NCBI GenBank assembly: GCA_030628155.1 | Contig: DAOVRL010000131.1 | Coordinates: 1-12,478, forward strand | Source: DAOVRL01 sp023128595 | GTDB taxonomy: Bacteria; Planctomycetota; Phycisphaerae; Sedimentisphaerales; Anaerobacaceae | Direction: 5' to 3' | Length of the DNA stretch: 12,478 nt | Part shown: piece after piece, positions 6,779 to 12,478 of the stretch | Position numbering within the stretch: the stretch's first letter is position 1 | Layout of the letters: the number at the start of each line of letters is the position of its first letter | Made by a program: the position numbers and the translations under genes | The notes under the pieces: model-generated | What the model was told of the DNA's origin: nothing | What the model saw: only the letters and a program-made list of their open reading frames with translations | The model's database searches: none

Positions 6779-8253
6779 CTCTGCTCCTGTATCGGCGAAG
6801 ATACCAACATAGTGAATTGAACGATGCCGGTCTTGGGCTGTTTTTGGTCGGCCTGAACCTCGACTGCCGTGAATTCAGGGACTCGCTGCAACAATCGCTG
6901 CCACTCATACACGGATTCGAACGAATCAGAGGTTCCGGTTATGCGAACGGTATCGCCGGCTATCAGCAGGTCGTCAACTTCGAGATTTGCCTGCGAGGGG
7001 GTGCTGGCACTTACGCTTCGCAGGATTTGCAGCGGACCCAAGGCTGCCGGGTTGTACGAGGCGAAAAGCTGGTAGTCCTTGCGGAAAGATTCGAGCCTCT
7101 GCTCCAACTGGGCCAGCGGGCTCACAATGTTCTTCTCTTCGGGCAGGGTGGTTTGAAAAGTCCGGCGAATTTGGGCCTTTATATCTGCGTATCCCGCTTC
7201 CAAGCGTGAGAGTTTCATGAAAAGCCCGGCCACCAGAAAGACAACGATGGCTCCTGCGAGTGCTGCGTAAGTTACGAGCTCTTTCTTGAGGTGGAGGGGC
7301 TTGCCGGTGTCGTCATTATGAGCAGCAAGGAAGTTGATGCCGTTGGTGTGACCGGGTGCGAGCAGCCGCAAAGCCAAACCCTCGGCGACACAAACTGAAG
7401 GATCGGTTTTTTCGTCGCGTGGAGTTTTTACGTCGGCGGACGGATCGACAATGGTCACCCGGCAATCAAGGCTTTGTTCAATGAGTGATTTGAGATAGCC
7501 GCAATCGCCGTTTGTGGCGAGCAGGTAAATGCCGGTATTCTGCTCAATTCCGGCCCCAAATACTCTGTGCCAGGTGATTTGGGCTTCGCGTGAGACGATC
7601 TCGGCAAGGGCGTCCTGCATCGAATTGAGATTTTCCCCGGAAGGCGGGGCAACTGGAATGTTTCTGACGATCAAAACATCGTTGTCGGCGGTGACGGCCA
7701 AAGTAAGGCAGGATTCATCTACATAGACGATGATGGCCCGGCCGGTTCCAATTTCCGGATGATTGGCCGCGATAGTGGAATGGACTGCAAAAACCGGCGC
7801 CTCTACGAGCACGGGGTGTATCTTTGCGCCGGCCAGGAGGTTCAGTCTTTCGTGCAGTGACGTTCTGCTCAGTGCTCCGGCAAGGACGAAATATTTGTCG
7901 TCGGAGGACCGGTGCGATGAACAGACCTGGGCGACAATCTGGTCCGGCGGTATCGGAAAGCTATTTTCCAACGCGGCGGAACTTCGTTGGCGAAGCTGGT
8001 CGAGGCCGGCGGCGTCGGTTTCGAGGTTCCGGAAGAAAACGGCATCATGGGGCGTTGAAACAGCCACGGCGGCACGCCTGTCAAAACCGTATTTGCCAAA
8101 CAACGACCGCAGCATGTCGGGTAGAAAATCCGTAGCCCGGCGGGTTTGCGTGGTAAAGACGGTTTCGATGCGGAAGCCCCGTCCCGTGCTCATGATTTGC
8201 ACGGCACGCAAATGGACCGGACCAATATCAATGCCGATACATCGCTTAATCAT
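6775..8253 (-). CDS. gspL: Type II secretion protein GspL (PilM-like actin fold plus PilN-like tail)
   Basis: This 492-residue protein has a cytoplasmic actin-like domain (about 1-300) opening IGIDIGPVHLRAVQI, the phosphate-1 type motif of PilM and GspL. A single membrane helix lies at about 325-347, and a periplasmic region (about 350-485) has a coiled-coil start and a ferredoxin-like end. In a T2SS, GspL links the GspE ATPase to the inner-membrane platform through its cytoplasmic domain and to GspM through its periplasmic domain. The N-terminal part resembles PilM of type IV pili more than proteobacterial GspL, as if PilM and PilN were joined. The start overlaps the gspK stop by one base (TAATG, 8251-8255), and the stop overlaps the gspM start by four. 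Type IV pilus membership is the alternative, but the flanking GspK and GspG argue for a T2SS. Confidence 0.87.
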   Translation of the reverse strand: MIKRCIGIDIGPVHLRAVQIMSTGRGFRIETVFTTQTRRATDFLPDMLRSLFGKYGFDRRAAVAVSTPHDAVFFRNLETDAAGLDQLRQRSSAALENSFPIPPDQIVAQVCSSHRSSDDKYFVLAGALSRTSLHERLNLLAGAKIHPVLVEAPVFAVHSTIAANHPEIGTGRAIIVYVDESCLTLAVTADNDVLIVRNIPVAPPSGENLNSMQDALAEIVSREAQITWHRVFGAGIEQNTGIYLLATNGDCGYLKSLIEQSLDCRVTIVDPSADVKTPRDEKTDPSVCVAEGLALRLLAPGHTNGINFLAAHNDDTGKPLHLKKELVTYAALAGAIVVFLVAGLFMKLSRLEAGYADIKAQIRRTFQTTLPEEKNIVSPLAQLEQRLESFRKDYQLFASYNPAALGPLQILRSVSASTPSQANLEVDDLLIAGDTVRITGTSDSFESVYEWQRLLQRVPEFTAVEVQADQKQPKTGIVQFTMLVSSPIQEQR

Positions 8254-9299
8254 TATCTTGTCTCCGAGTCTGCATCATACAAGGACCGCAATGTTCCAAA
8301 GCTGTGTCCTTCGAATTCTTTGTACAGAATGACATCAACGTTTTTGGTTGCCGTATTTCTTCGAATCAGTGCAACTATGGTGCAACTGCGGCTATCGGCA
8401 TTTCCCTGTGCAGTGACCTGATAATACTGGTCAGTCGGGCGGACGGTGGCGGTTTTTCTGATCGCCTGGTAGATGCCGTCGGTCATGCCGGGGACGTCGC
8501 GCAGCTCCGTGATGGCGGCAAAAGGTCTGATTTCTCGGCGGTCGATGATTATCTGAGCCAGAGCCGGGTCCATCTTCTCCGACAGGCTCTCGATCACTAA
8601 CTTTGAGGCGCAATTGATGTTGATCTTTCCGTCGCCTTTGACCGTTAAGTAATCACGGATACGGTCGAGAATCTGCGGGGTTATTCCTTTGATAAGCAGA
8701 AGCTCCTCCGTCGTATCGAGCGGGCCGTTCCTGGAGCGATACGGCGGGACCAGGTCGCTGTAATAATCCGACTCAGCGCCTAAATTCTGGTGCTTTACGA
8801 AGGACAGGCACGTAGTTTCCTCGTCGGTGTCGGTCCAATCGATAATTGAAGGGACCAGACCATAGCCAATACGAGAATCGCCAAAATCCCGGCGATTCAG
8901 CAGATCGATCAGCCGGAGCAACTGGTCTATTCTGGTGCGGTCAAGTTTGCCAGTTTTGGTTCTGAGGAGGTTGACGTTCAACTTGCCGTTTTCTTCGGTG
9001 ACGGTTATCGAGCAGGTCCCCTCGCCCAGAGTAATAGCTTGTTGGCCGGACAGGAGATTCATCAGCTTGCCGTTTGTGCGTATATCGGAGGGGCCTTTGA
9101 GAACGGCGATTGCAACATTCAGCCCCGCTCCGGCACAATTGAGCGCCTGGGCGGACTTTCGCAAACCGTCGGCGGCAAAGAGCTCGGCACGGGATTTATG
9201 GTTGAAACCGAACAGCAAGACCGCCAGCATTATGATCGTACAGAGAACGAGCACAATTACAAATCCCTCCGGCTGTGTTGTTGTTCTGTTAAATTTCAT
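8253..9299 (-). CDS. gspK: Minor pseudopilin GspK
   Basis: This 348-residue protein starts with a short leader ending in Gly12 before FVIVLVLCTIIMLAVLLFGF. Position +5 of the mature protein is Leu rather than Glu, a known hallmark of GspK among pseudopilins. The large periplasmic domain carries GspK features: ENGKLNVN (103-110), IIDWTDTDEE (152-161, likely calcium-binding acids) and GDGKININ (222-229) with helix-hairpin-helix-like segments around TPQILDRIRDYL. GspK caps the pseudopilus tip together with GspI and GspJ. It starts 23 bp after gspJ with no clear Shine-Dalgarno and overlaps gspL by one base. The length is near the family norm. Confidence 0.92.
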   Translation of the reverse strand: MKFNRTTTQPEGFVIVLVLCTIIMLAVLLFGFNHKSRAELFAADGLRKSAQALNCAGAGLNVAIAVLKGPSDIRTNGKLMNLLSGQQAITLGEGTCSITVTEENGKLNVNLLRTKTGKLDRTRIDQLLRLIDLLNRRDFGDSRIGYGLVPSIIDWTDTDEETTCLSFVKHQNLGAESDYYSDLVPPYRSRNGPLDTTEELLLIKGITPQILDRIRDYLTVKGDGKININCASKLVIESLSEKMDPALAQIIIDRREIRPFAAITELRDVPGMTDGIYQAIRKTATVRPTDQYYQVTAQGNADSRSCTIVALIRRNTATKNVDVILYKEFEGHSFGTLRSLYDADSETR

Positions 9300-9322
9300 T
9301 GTTCGTTAGCCGCCGCTGCCAT

Positions 9323-10018
9323 CTATGATGGAGCTTCGTTGTCTCGATTCTTCCGAGAACATATATGTGCGATAGTGCTATAGCTGCATTGGCGGCGATT
9401 CTCATCTTCACAGGTAATACTGATTCTTACCGCGCCCGGCAGTTGTTTCTTTTTCGTAAAATCCCATTCGCCCAGCCATTGCCGTCCGTCAAAGAACGTC
9501 AGCTCGATGTGCTCGACGCTTTCAATGAGCGGCGACCAGTTTCTGTTTTCGACGAGGGCCTTTGGCGTTTGGACAAATCTTCTCTGGCTTACGAAGAGTG
9601 TGCCGGTACTTGGGTCAAAGTTGTAAGCCACGTCGAGCAGACCATCTGTTCGCTCTTGTGCGAGAGAGAGCCGACTGGTGGTTACAAGCTGCAGAATCTC
9701 ACCGGCCGGGGCATTTGAGCCGCCTTTGAAATAGTTGACCGGACTTTCAAGGATGCCTTTTGTTTTCGGCAGAATCGGTTTGCCGCCGCTCGCGGGGCTC
9801 TTCGGTCTGACGGCATAAGAGCAGCGAATCTGGCGAGCCATCTGCTGCAATACGTCGCGAACGTCTCGAGACAGAGTCATCCTGGTTTTGTAAGCCTCGG
9901 CGGATTTCGATGCTGCAAAGTAGCTGCCATAGACCATAGAGACGATCGAAACGATTATCGTCATAGCCACGAGAATCTCGATCAAAGTAAAGCCGGTTCT
10001 GCTTGATCTATGTCTCAT
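9323..10018 (-). CDS. gspJ: Minor pseudopilin GspJ
   Basis: This 231-residue protein has the prepilin motif TGFTLIEILVAMTII, with cleavage expected after Gly9, followed by a hydrophobic helix of about 20 residues. The rest is a periplasmic beta-rich domain (for example LDVAYNFDPSTGTLFVSQRRF and VEHIELTFFDGRQWL), typical of GspJ (T2SSJ), a tip-complex pseudopilin that contacts GspI and GspK. The ATG at 10018 overlaps the gspI stop (ATGA, 10015-10018), which points to coupled translation. Identification as GspJ rather than GspH rests on its place between gspI and gspK and on the domain's length. Confidence 0.88.
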   Translation of the reverse strand: MRHRSSRTGFTLIEILVAMTIIVSIVSMVYGSYFAASKSAEAYKTRMTLSRDVRDVLQQMARQIRCSYAVRPKSPASGGKPILPKTKGILESPVNYFKGGSNAPAGEILQLVTTSRLSLAQERTDGLLDVAYNFDPSTGTLFVSQRRFVQTPKALVENRNWSPLIESVEHIELTFFDGRQWLGEWDFTKKKQLPGAVRISITCEDENRRQCSYSTIAHICSRKNRDNEAPS

Positions 10019-10446
10019 TGTAATTTCCTGTCGGCAACGTATGTTGACATTTGCAGATGCTTTCCGCGGATGCCCTGGTTCCAGGTGACATCGACGGATA
10101 TTTTTCGCAATCCGGTGACGTCGGCTTGTGTCAATTCTGGCAACTGCAGGTCACTAACCTCGGTTCGCCACCGCAGATCCAGCGTATCGTTTTCCACGGA
10201 GCCCGAATCGGCTCCCACTTGTGGGTAGCCGAGGGCCAGCGTCTCTGCGATCTTCTCCTGGGCCAGGAAAACAGCCTGGGAAGTCATCTGTGCCGCGTCG
10301 GCCATCCTGATGCTGAGCAGGTGGAGCTTGAGCAAGCCCAGCAGGGAGATTGAGACGATGGCAAGGGCCGCAATAACCTCGACAAAGGTAAATGCGCCGA
10401 GCGCGGCTATCCGGTCTGTAGTCTTGCGGGTATTGTCTTTGCGCAT
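10015..10446 (-). CDS. gspI: Minor pseudopilin GspI with Ala before the cleavage site
   Basis: Starting at the ATG at 10446, the product is 143 residues with a leader of 18. An upstream in-frame ATG at 10575 would add 43 residues lying wholly within gspG and give an implausible leader, so it is rejected. The prepilin motif is GAFTFVEVIAALAIVSISLL: Phe19 and Glu23 take the +1 and +5 places, but the residue before the cut is Ala18, not Gly. The periplasmic part (SLDLRW-like strand, VTWNQGIRGK) fits GspI, which nucleates the GspI-J-K tip. It begins one base after the gspG stop and ends overlapping gspJ. The call is firm from order and motif. Confidence 0.86.
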   Translation of the reverse strand: MRKDNTRKTTDRIAALGAFTFVEVIAALAIVSISLLGLLKLHLLSIRMADAAQMTSQAVFLAQEKIAETLALGYPQVGADSGSVENDTLDLRWRTEVSDLQLPELTQADVTGLRKISVDVTWNQGIRGKHLQMSTYVADRKLQ

Positions 10447-10447
10447 C

Positions 10448-10897
10448 TTATCCCAGATCATCAAGGTTCCAGCTTTCGATGTCGGCATTATCATCAGAGC
10501 CGCCATCCTCACCGTCTTTGCCGTAGGATTCCAGATCATAATCCCTGCTGTGGAGGCCCGGAGATATATAGACATACACGCTGCCCCAGGGATCCACGGG
10601 AACTTTGTCTAAGTAGCCGTCGCTGTTGTAACCTCTTATGCCGGGGTCTAAGACAAGGGCCGCAAGACCTTCGGAAGTCGTTGGGAAACACCCGGTGTCG
10701 GTTTTGAACAGGGCCAGAGCGGATTCGATGCTGCGAATGTCAATTTTGGCCTTCATTCTGCGGGCCTGTTCGGGCCTGTTCAATATCCGCGGCATAATTG
10801 CGGTCGCCAAAAGACCCAAGATGACCACCACGATCATAAGCTCTATCAAAGTAAAACCCCTATGCAGCGGACGCGGTTGTTTCTTTACTGGTTTCAT
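10448..10897 (-). CDS. gspG: Major pseudopilin GspG
   Basis: This 149-residue protein has the leader MKPVKKQPRPLHRG, cut after Gly14, then FTLIELMIVVVILGLLATAI, the classic class III signal. The mature body shows GspG landmarks: a helix ending KIDIRSIESALALFK, the TGCFPTTSEGLAAL turn, VPVDPWG (99-105) and the calcium loop around SYGKDGEDGGSDDNADIESW (124-143). GspG polymerises into the periplasmic pseudopilus that pushes substrates through the secretin. The ATG has AGGAG at 10909-10913, eleven bases upstream and directly after the gspF stop. The gene lies 16 bp after gspF and one base before gspI. A ten-base tandem duplication sits inside it at 10761-10780. Confidence 0.96.
   Translation of the reverse strand: MKPVKKQPRPLHRGFTLIELMIVVVILGLLATAIMPRILNRPEQARRMKAKIDIRSIESALALFKTDTGCFPTTSEGLAALVLDPGIRGYNSDGYLDKVPVDPWGSVYVYISPGLHSRDYDLESYGKDGEDGGSDDNADIESWNLDDLG
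10761..10780. repeat. Ten-base tandem duplication inside gspG
   Basis: CGGGCCTGTT occurs twice in a row on the plus strand. In gspG it encodes the Asn-Arg-Pro-Glu-Gln-Ala-Arg segment (residues 40-46) in two different reading phases. The frame stays intact through it. Confidence 0.85.
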
Positions 10898-10908
10898 CTT
10901 TCTCGATA

Positions 10909-10913
10909 CTCCT
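10909..10913 (-). promoter_or_regulatory. Ribosome binding site of gspG
   Basis: AGGAG on the minus strand immediately follows the gspF TAG and lies eleven bases before the gspG ATG, at the long end of the usual range. The highly expressed major pseudopilin thus has its own site, unlike the overlapping genes downstream. Confidence 0.6.
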
Positions 10914-12140
10914 CTAAAGGGCCTGATTTATATCAAATATTGGCAGCAGGATGGCCAGCACTATAAAGCCGATGACGGCGCCCATAATAAGAAGGATTGC
11001 CGGCTCGAGCAGCGAGGTGAGCGTTTTTGCCGTCAGCTCGACCTCGTTATCGTACATATCTGCAATATCTATGAGACCATCTTCAATGCTGCCGCTGATC
11101 TGGCCGGTTGCAACTATGTGAACGACGATAGGCGGAAAGAGTCCGGTTCTTCTTATTGCCTCTGCGATACTATCGCCCTTGCCGACACGATCCCTTACCG
11201 AATCCAGCGCGTTTGCAACGAGGCTGTTTTGAACCACACCTTTTGCTATCTCGAGAGCGCGAAGTATCGGGACGCCGCTTACAAGGAGTATGCCCAGAGT
11301 TCTTGTCAGACGCGCTACTTCCAATTTGAGCAGGAGTCCGCCGAACAGCGGGAGCTTGAGCTTGGAGCGGTCCCAGGAGATTCTGCCTTTTGTGGTTCTG
11401 ATCCAGGCTCCGATTCCAAAGAAGGCGGCACAAACGATCGCGGGAAACAATATCCAATATGCTCTCATAAAAGAGCAAATTGAGATAAGCAGGCTTGTGG
11501 GCCAGGGGAGCCGGCGATTCATTTCAAGAAATATCTGCGTTATGCTCGGCACCACGAAAGACAAGAGGAACACCACTACACCGACAGCCACCACAGCCAT
11601 CATCAGCGGATAAGCAATTACGGATTTGACTTTGCCGGCAAGGCGGACGCGATTTTCGAGCATTTCGGCCAATCGCAGCAGGATCTCTTCCAGAGACCCG
11701 CTTGTCTGGCCTGCGGCGACCATGTTGACGAACACGTTTGAAAAGACATCCGGATATTTTGCCAGTGCGTCAGAAAGTGTGCTGCCTGCATTGACATCGT
11801 CGCGAACTTGCGCCATTACCCGGGCAAGGGGATTGGTTCGCGAGCCGGTACGGAGCACCTTGCGCCCGGGAGGTTTGTCATCTTTCCGCCGGTCGTAAGA
11901 CGACAAGCGAGCATCGCCCAACTGTTCGACCAGCGCCGTCAGGGCAGGCACAAGCGGCATACCGGCACGCAGCAGTGTCGCCAACTGGCGCGTCACTCTG
12001 GAGATATCTCTGGTGCCGATCCTTCTGAGGATGTCGTTTGCAGGCACCTTCGGCTGCGCAGCAGCGAGATTATCTCTCGGGGCCGTCCGAGATGTCGGAA
12101 CCTGCTTTTCGACGAGCACGTTGTGTTCAACCACCGGCAC
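10914..12140 (-). CDS. gspF: Type II secretion inner-membrane platform protein GspF
   Basis: This 408-residue polytopic protein has two GspF repeats. The first (about 46-200) includes ISRVTRQLATLLRAGMPLV and MVAAGQTSGSLEEILLRLA, with a membrane helix near 175-200. The second (about 272-400) includes VARLTRTLGILLVSGVPIL and IVATGQISGSIEDGLIDIA, with a helix near 378-402; another helix lies near 226-246. It couples the GspE ATPase to pseudopilus assembly. The start is GTG at 12140: an in-frame TGA three codons upstream excludes anything longer, and GGAGGTGA at 12147-12154 is well placed. Two oddities: the usual N-terminal segment with a YRALDxxGK-like strand is absent, replaced by a low-complexity stretch, and about 25 basic residues (roughly 78-104, containing RRKDDKPPGRK) interrupt the first repeat. 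Its first 25 codons reappear inverted at the right edge. Confidence 0.95.
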   Translation of the reverse strand: MPVVEHNVLVEKQVPTSRTAPRDNLAAAQPKVPANDILRRIGTRDISRVTRQLATLLRAGMPLVPALTALVEQLGDARLSSYDRRKDDKPPGRKVLRTGSRTNPLARVMAQVRDDVNAGSTLSDALAKYPDVFSNVFVNMVAAGQTSGSLEEILLRLAEMLENRVRLAGKVKSVIAYPLMMAVVAVGVVVFLLSFVVPSITQIFLEMNRRLPWPTSLLISICSFMRAYWILFPAIVCAAFFGIGAWIRTTKGRISWDRSKLKLPLFGGLLLKLEVARLTRTLGILLVSGVPILRALEIAKGVVQNSLVANALDSVRDRVGKGDSIAEAIRRTGLFPPIVVHIVATGQISGSIEDGLIDIADMYDNEVELTAKTLTSLLEPAILLIMGAVIGFIVLAILLPIFDINQAL

Positions 12141-12201
12141 GTTGAGTCACCTCCAAACCTGCGTGCAGGCTGTCCTGCGTAACCCTGCAGACCTCTTCGA
12201 G
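12127..12201 (-). CDS. gspE: 3' end of gspE (last 24 codons) upstream of gspF, cut by the inversion junction
   Basis: The minus strand reads LEEVCRVTQDSLHAGLEVTQ and four more residues to a TGA at 12127-12129. LEEVxRVTQ is the usual C-terminus of the GspE secretion ATPase, so this is the natural gene upstream of gspF, overlapping it by 14 bases. Beyond 12201 the minus strand stops resembling GspE because the sequence switches to the opposite strand, so only this remnant remains here. The complementary longer fragment is at 12202-12417 on the plus strand. Confidence 0.8.
   Translation of the reverse strand, partial: LEEVCRVTQDSLHAGLEVTQRAGG
12147..12154 (-). promoter_or_regulatory. Ribosome binding site that fixes the gspF GTG start
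   Basis: GGAGGTGA on the minus strand sits six bases before GTG at 12140 and inside the last codons of gspE. With the in-frame TGA at 12147-12149 it leaves GTG as the only plausible start. Confidence 0.8.
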
Positions 12202-12417
12202 CTGCTGCTCCTTGACGACGACATAAAGCAAATGATAGCCAAACGCCAAGGCTCGCATATCATTAAGCAGGCCGCCATTGAACAAGGTATGACCACTTTG
12301 AGAGAGGATGGATTGCGCAAGGCATTAGCCGGAGAGACTACACTCGAAGAGGTCTGCAGGGTTACGCAGGACAGCCTGCACGCAGGTTTGGAGGTGACTC
12401 AACGTGCCGGTGGTTGA
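12202..12417 (+). CDS. gspE: C-terminal fragment of the T2SS ATPase GspE, 5'-truncated by the junction
   Basis: The frame reads LLLLDDDIKQMI (with the preceding Phe-Glu it gives the GspE pattern FELL), then GMTTLREDGLRKALAGETTLEEVCRVTQ, the signature end of GspE/PilB-type ATPases after the zinc-binding region. GspE hydrolyses ATP to drive pseudopilus assembly. Fifteen residues past the usual end (DSLHAGLEVTQRAGG) overlap the gspF start by 14 bases. The open frame extends left to 12013, but that part is antisense gspF and is not protein. This is the only plus-strand coding segment besides the gspF copy that follows. It most likely belongs upstream of the minus-strand gspF and has been flipped by a fold-back chimera. 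Confidence 0.82.
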   Translation: MLLLDDDIKQMIAKRQGSHIIKQAAIEQGMTTLREDGLRKALAGETTLEEVCRVTQDSLHAGLEVTQRAGG

Positions 12418-12478
12418 ACACAACGTGCTCGTCGAAAAGCAGGTTCCGACATCTCGGACGGCCCCGAGAGATAATCTC
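12343..12478. repeat. Right arm of the perfect 136-bp inverted repeat, cut by the window end
   Basis: This is identical to the reverse complement of 12066-12201, with a 141-bp spacer between the arms. It continues to the very last base, so its true length is unknown. No insertion sequence ends, target-site duplications or recombinase gene accompany it. Confidence 0.95.
12404..12478 (+). CDS. gspF: Duplicate first 25 codons of gspF, truncated by the window end
   Basis: GTG at 12404 begins a frame identical in DNA to the first 25 codons of the minus-strand gspF (VPVVEHNVLVEKQVPTSRTA and five more residues). It includes the same GGAGGTGA site and the same 14-base overlap with the gspE stop. It is the outer part of the right inverted-repeat arm. 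It is probably a chimeric copy rather than a second gene. Confidence 0.75.
   Translation, partial: MPVVEHNVLVEKQVPTSRTAPRDNL

Larger units (their letters stand above)
12066..12201. repeat. Left arm of a perfect 136-bp inverted repeat
   Basis: By base-by-base comparison this stretch is the exact reverse complement of 12343-12478; paired positions sum to 24544. It contains the end of gspE and the start of gspF on the minus strand. The match stops at 12202, where C would have to pair with the A at 12342. Confidence 0.95.

Noticed and set aside
10447..10575. Longer gspI start at an upstream ATG
   Set aside because: It would overlap gspG by 128 bases and place about 60 residues before the prepilin cleavage site. 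The ATG at 10446 gives a normal leader.
10638..11483. Plus-strand open frame of 281 codons
   Set aside because: It runs antisense across both gspG and gspF, two firmly identified genes, and has no recognisable features.
6233..12201. Interpretation of the cluster as a type IV pilus operon (PilM/N/O-like genes)
   Set aside because: GspK without Glu at +5, GspG with the calcium loop, and separate GspI and GspJ are T2SS features. No pilT, pilQ or major pilin gene is present.
12013..12417. Plus-strand open frame that would make a 134-residue protein ending like GspE
   Set aside because: The first 60 or so codons are antisense gspF and gspE sequence joined in frame by the inversion junction. Only 12202 onwards is true GspE.

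Overview
The window reads as a bacterial contig end in which every convincing gene but one short fragment lies on the minus strand. The gene content is a type II secretion operon with an actin-fold GspL, secreted polysaccharide-degrading enzymes, an ammonia-dependent asparagine synthetase, and a free-standing ATP-pyrophosphatase subunit of GMP synthase. One pseudopilin has Ala instead of Gly before the cleavage site, which is common in the Planctomycetota-Verrucomicrobiota-Chlamydiota group. Together these suggest a planctomycete-like organism, perhaps Phycisphaerae, living on plant or algal polysaccharide. That placement is an inference from gene content and style; no rRNA or other marker is present.

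Layout from right to left, which is the direction of transcription. Positions 6233-12201 hold the end of gspE, then gspF, gspG, gspI, gspJ, gspK, gspL and gspM. They are tightly packed with ATGA and TAATG overlaps, so this is one operon. It encodes the inner-membrane assembly platform (F, L, M), the major pseudopilin (G) and the minor pseudopilins (I, J, K). No gspC, gspD (secretin) or gspH is visible. A 168-bp gap at 6065-6232 carries a good sigma70-like promoter (TTGACA, 17 bp, TACATT) reading into the GMP synthase PPase subunit (guaAB) and then asnA. After 42 bp comes a signal-peptide pectate lyase with calcium-binding repeats, and after another 73 bp a large secreted clan-A-type glycoside hydrolase that runs off the left edge. 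The two exported enzymes are plausible clients of the secretion system, but nothing in the sequence proves it.

The right end is abnormal. Positions 12066-12201 and 12343-12478 form a perfect 136-bp inverted repeat around a 141-bp spacer, and the second arm ends exactly at the last base. Reading rightwards, the sequence passes antisense through the start of gspF and the last 24 codons of gspE. It then switches strand and presents the end of gspE and the start of gspF again in sense. This is what a fold-back chimera at a contig end looks like. It should be treated as an artefact until reads show otherwise, although a real inverted duplication is possible.

I found no tRNA, rRNA, CRISPR array, transposase or phage gene. 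The most interesting biology is the GMP synthase subunit with a divergent lid motif beside asnA, the compact partial T2SS beside secreted pectinolytic enzymes, and the glycoside hydrolase with a carbohydrate-binding module between its two catalytic glutamates. I did not find a convincing wholly new system.
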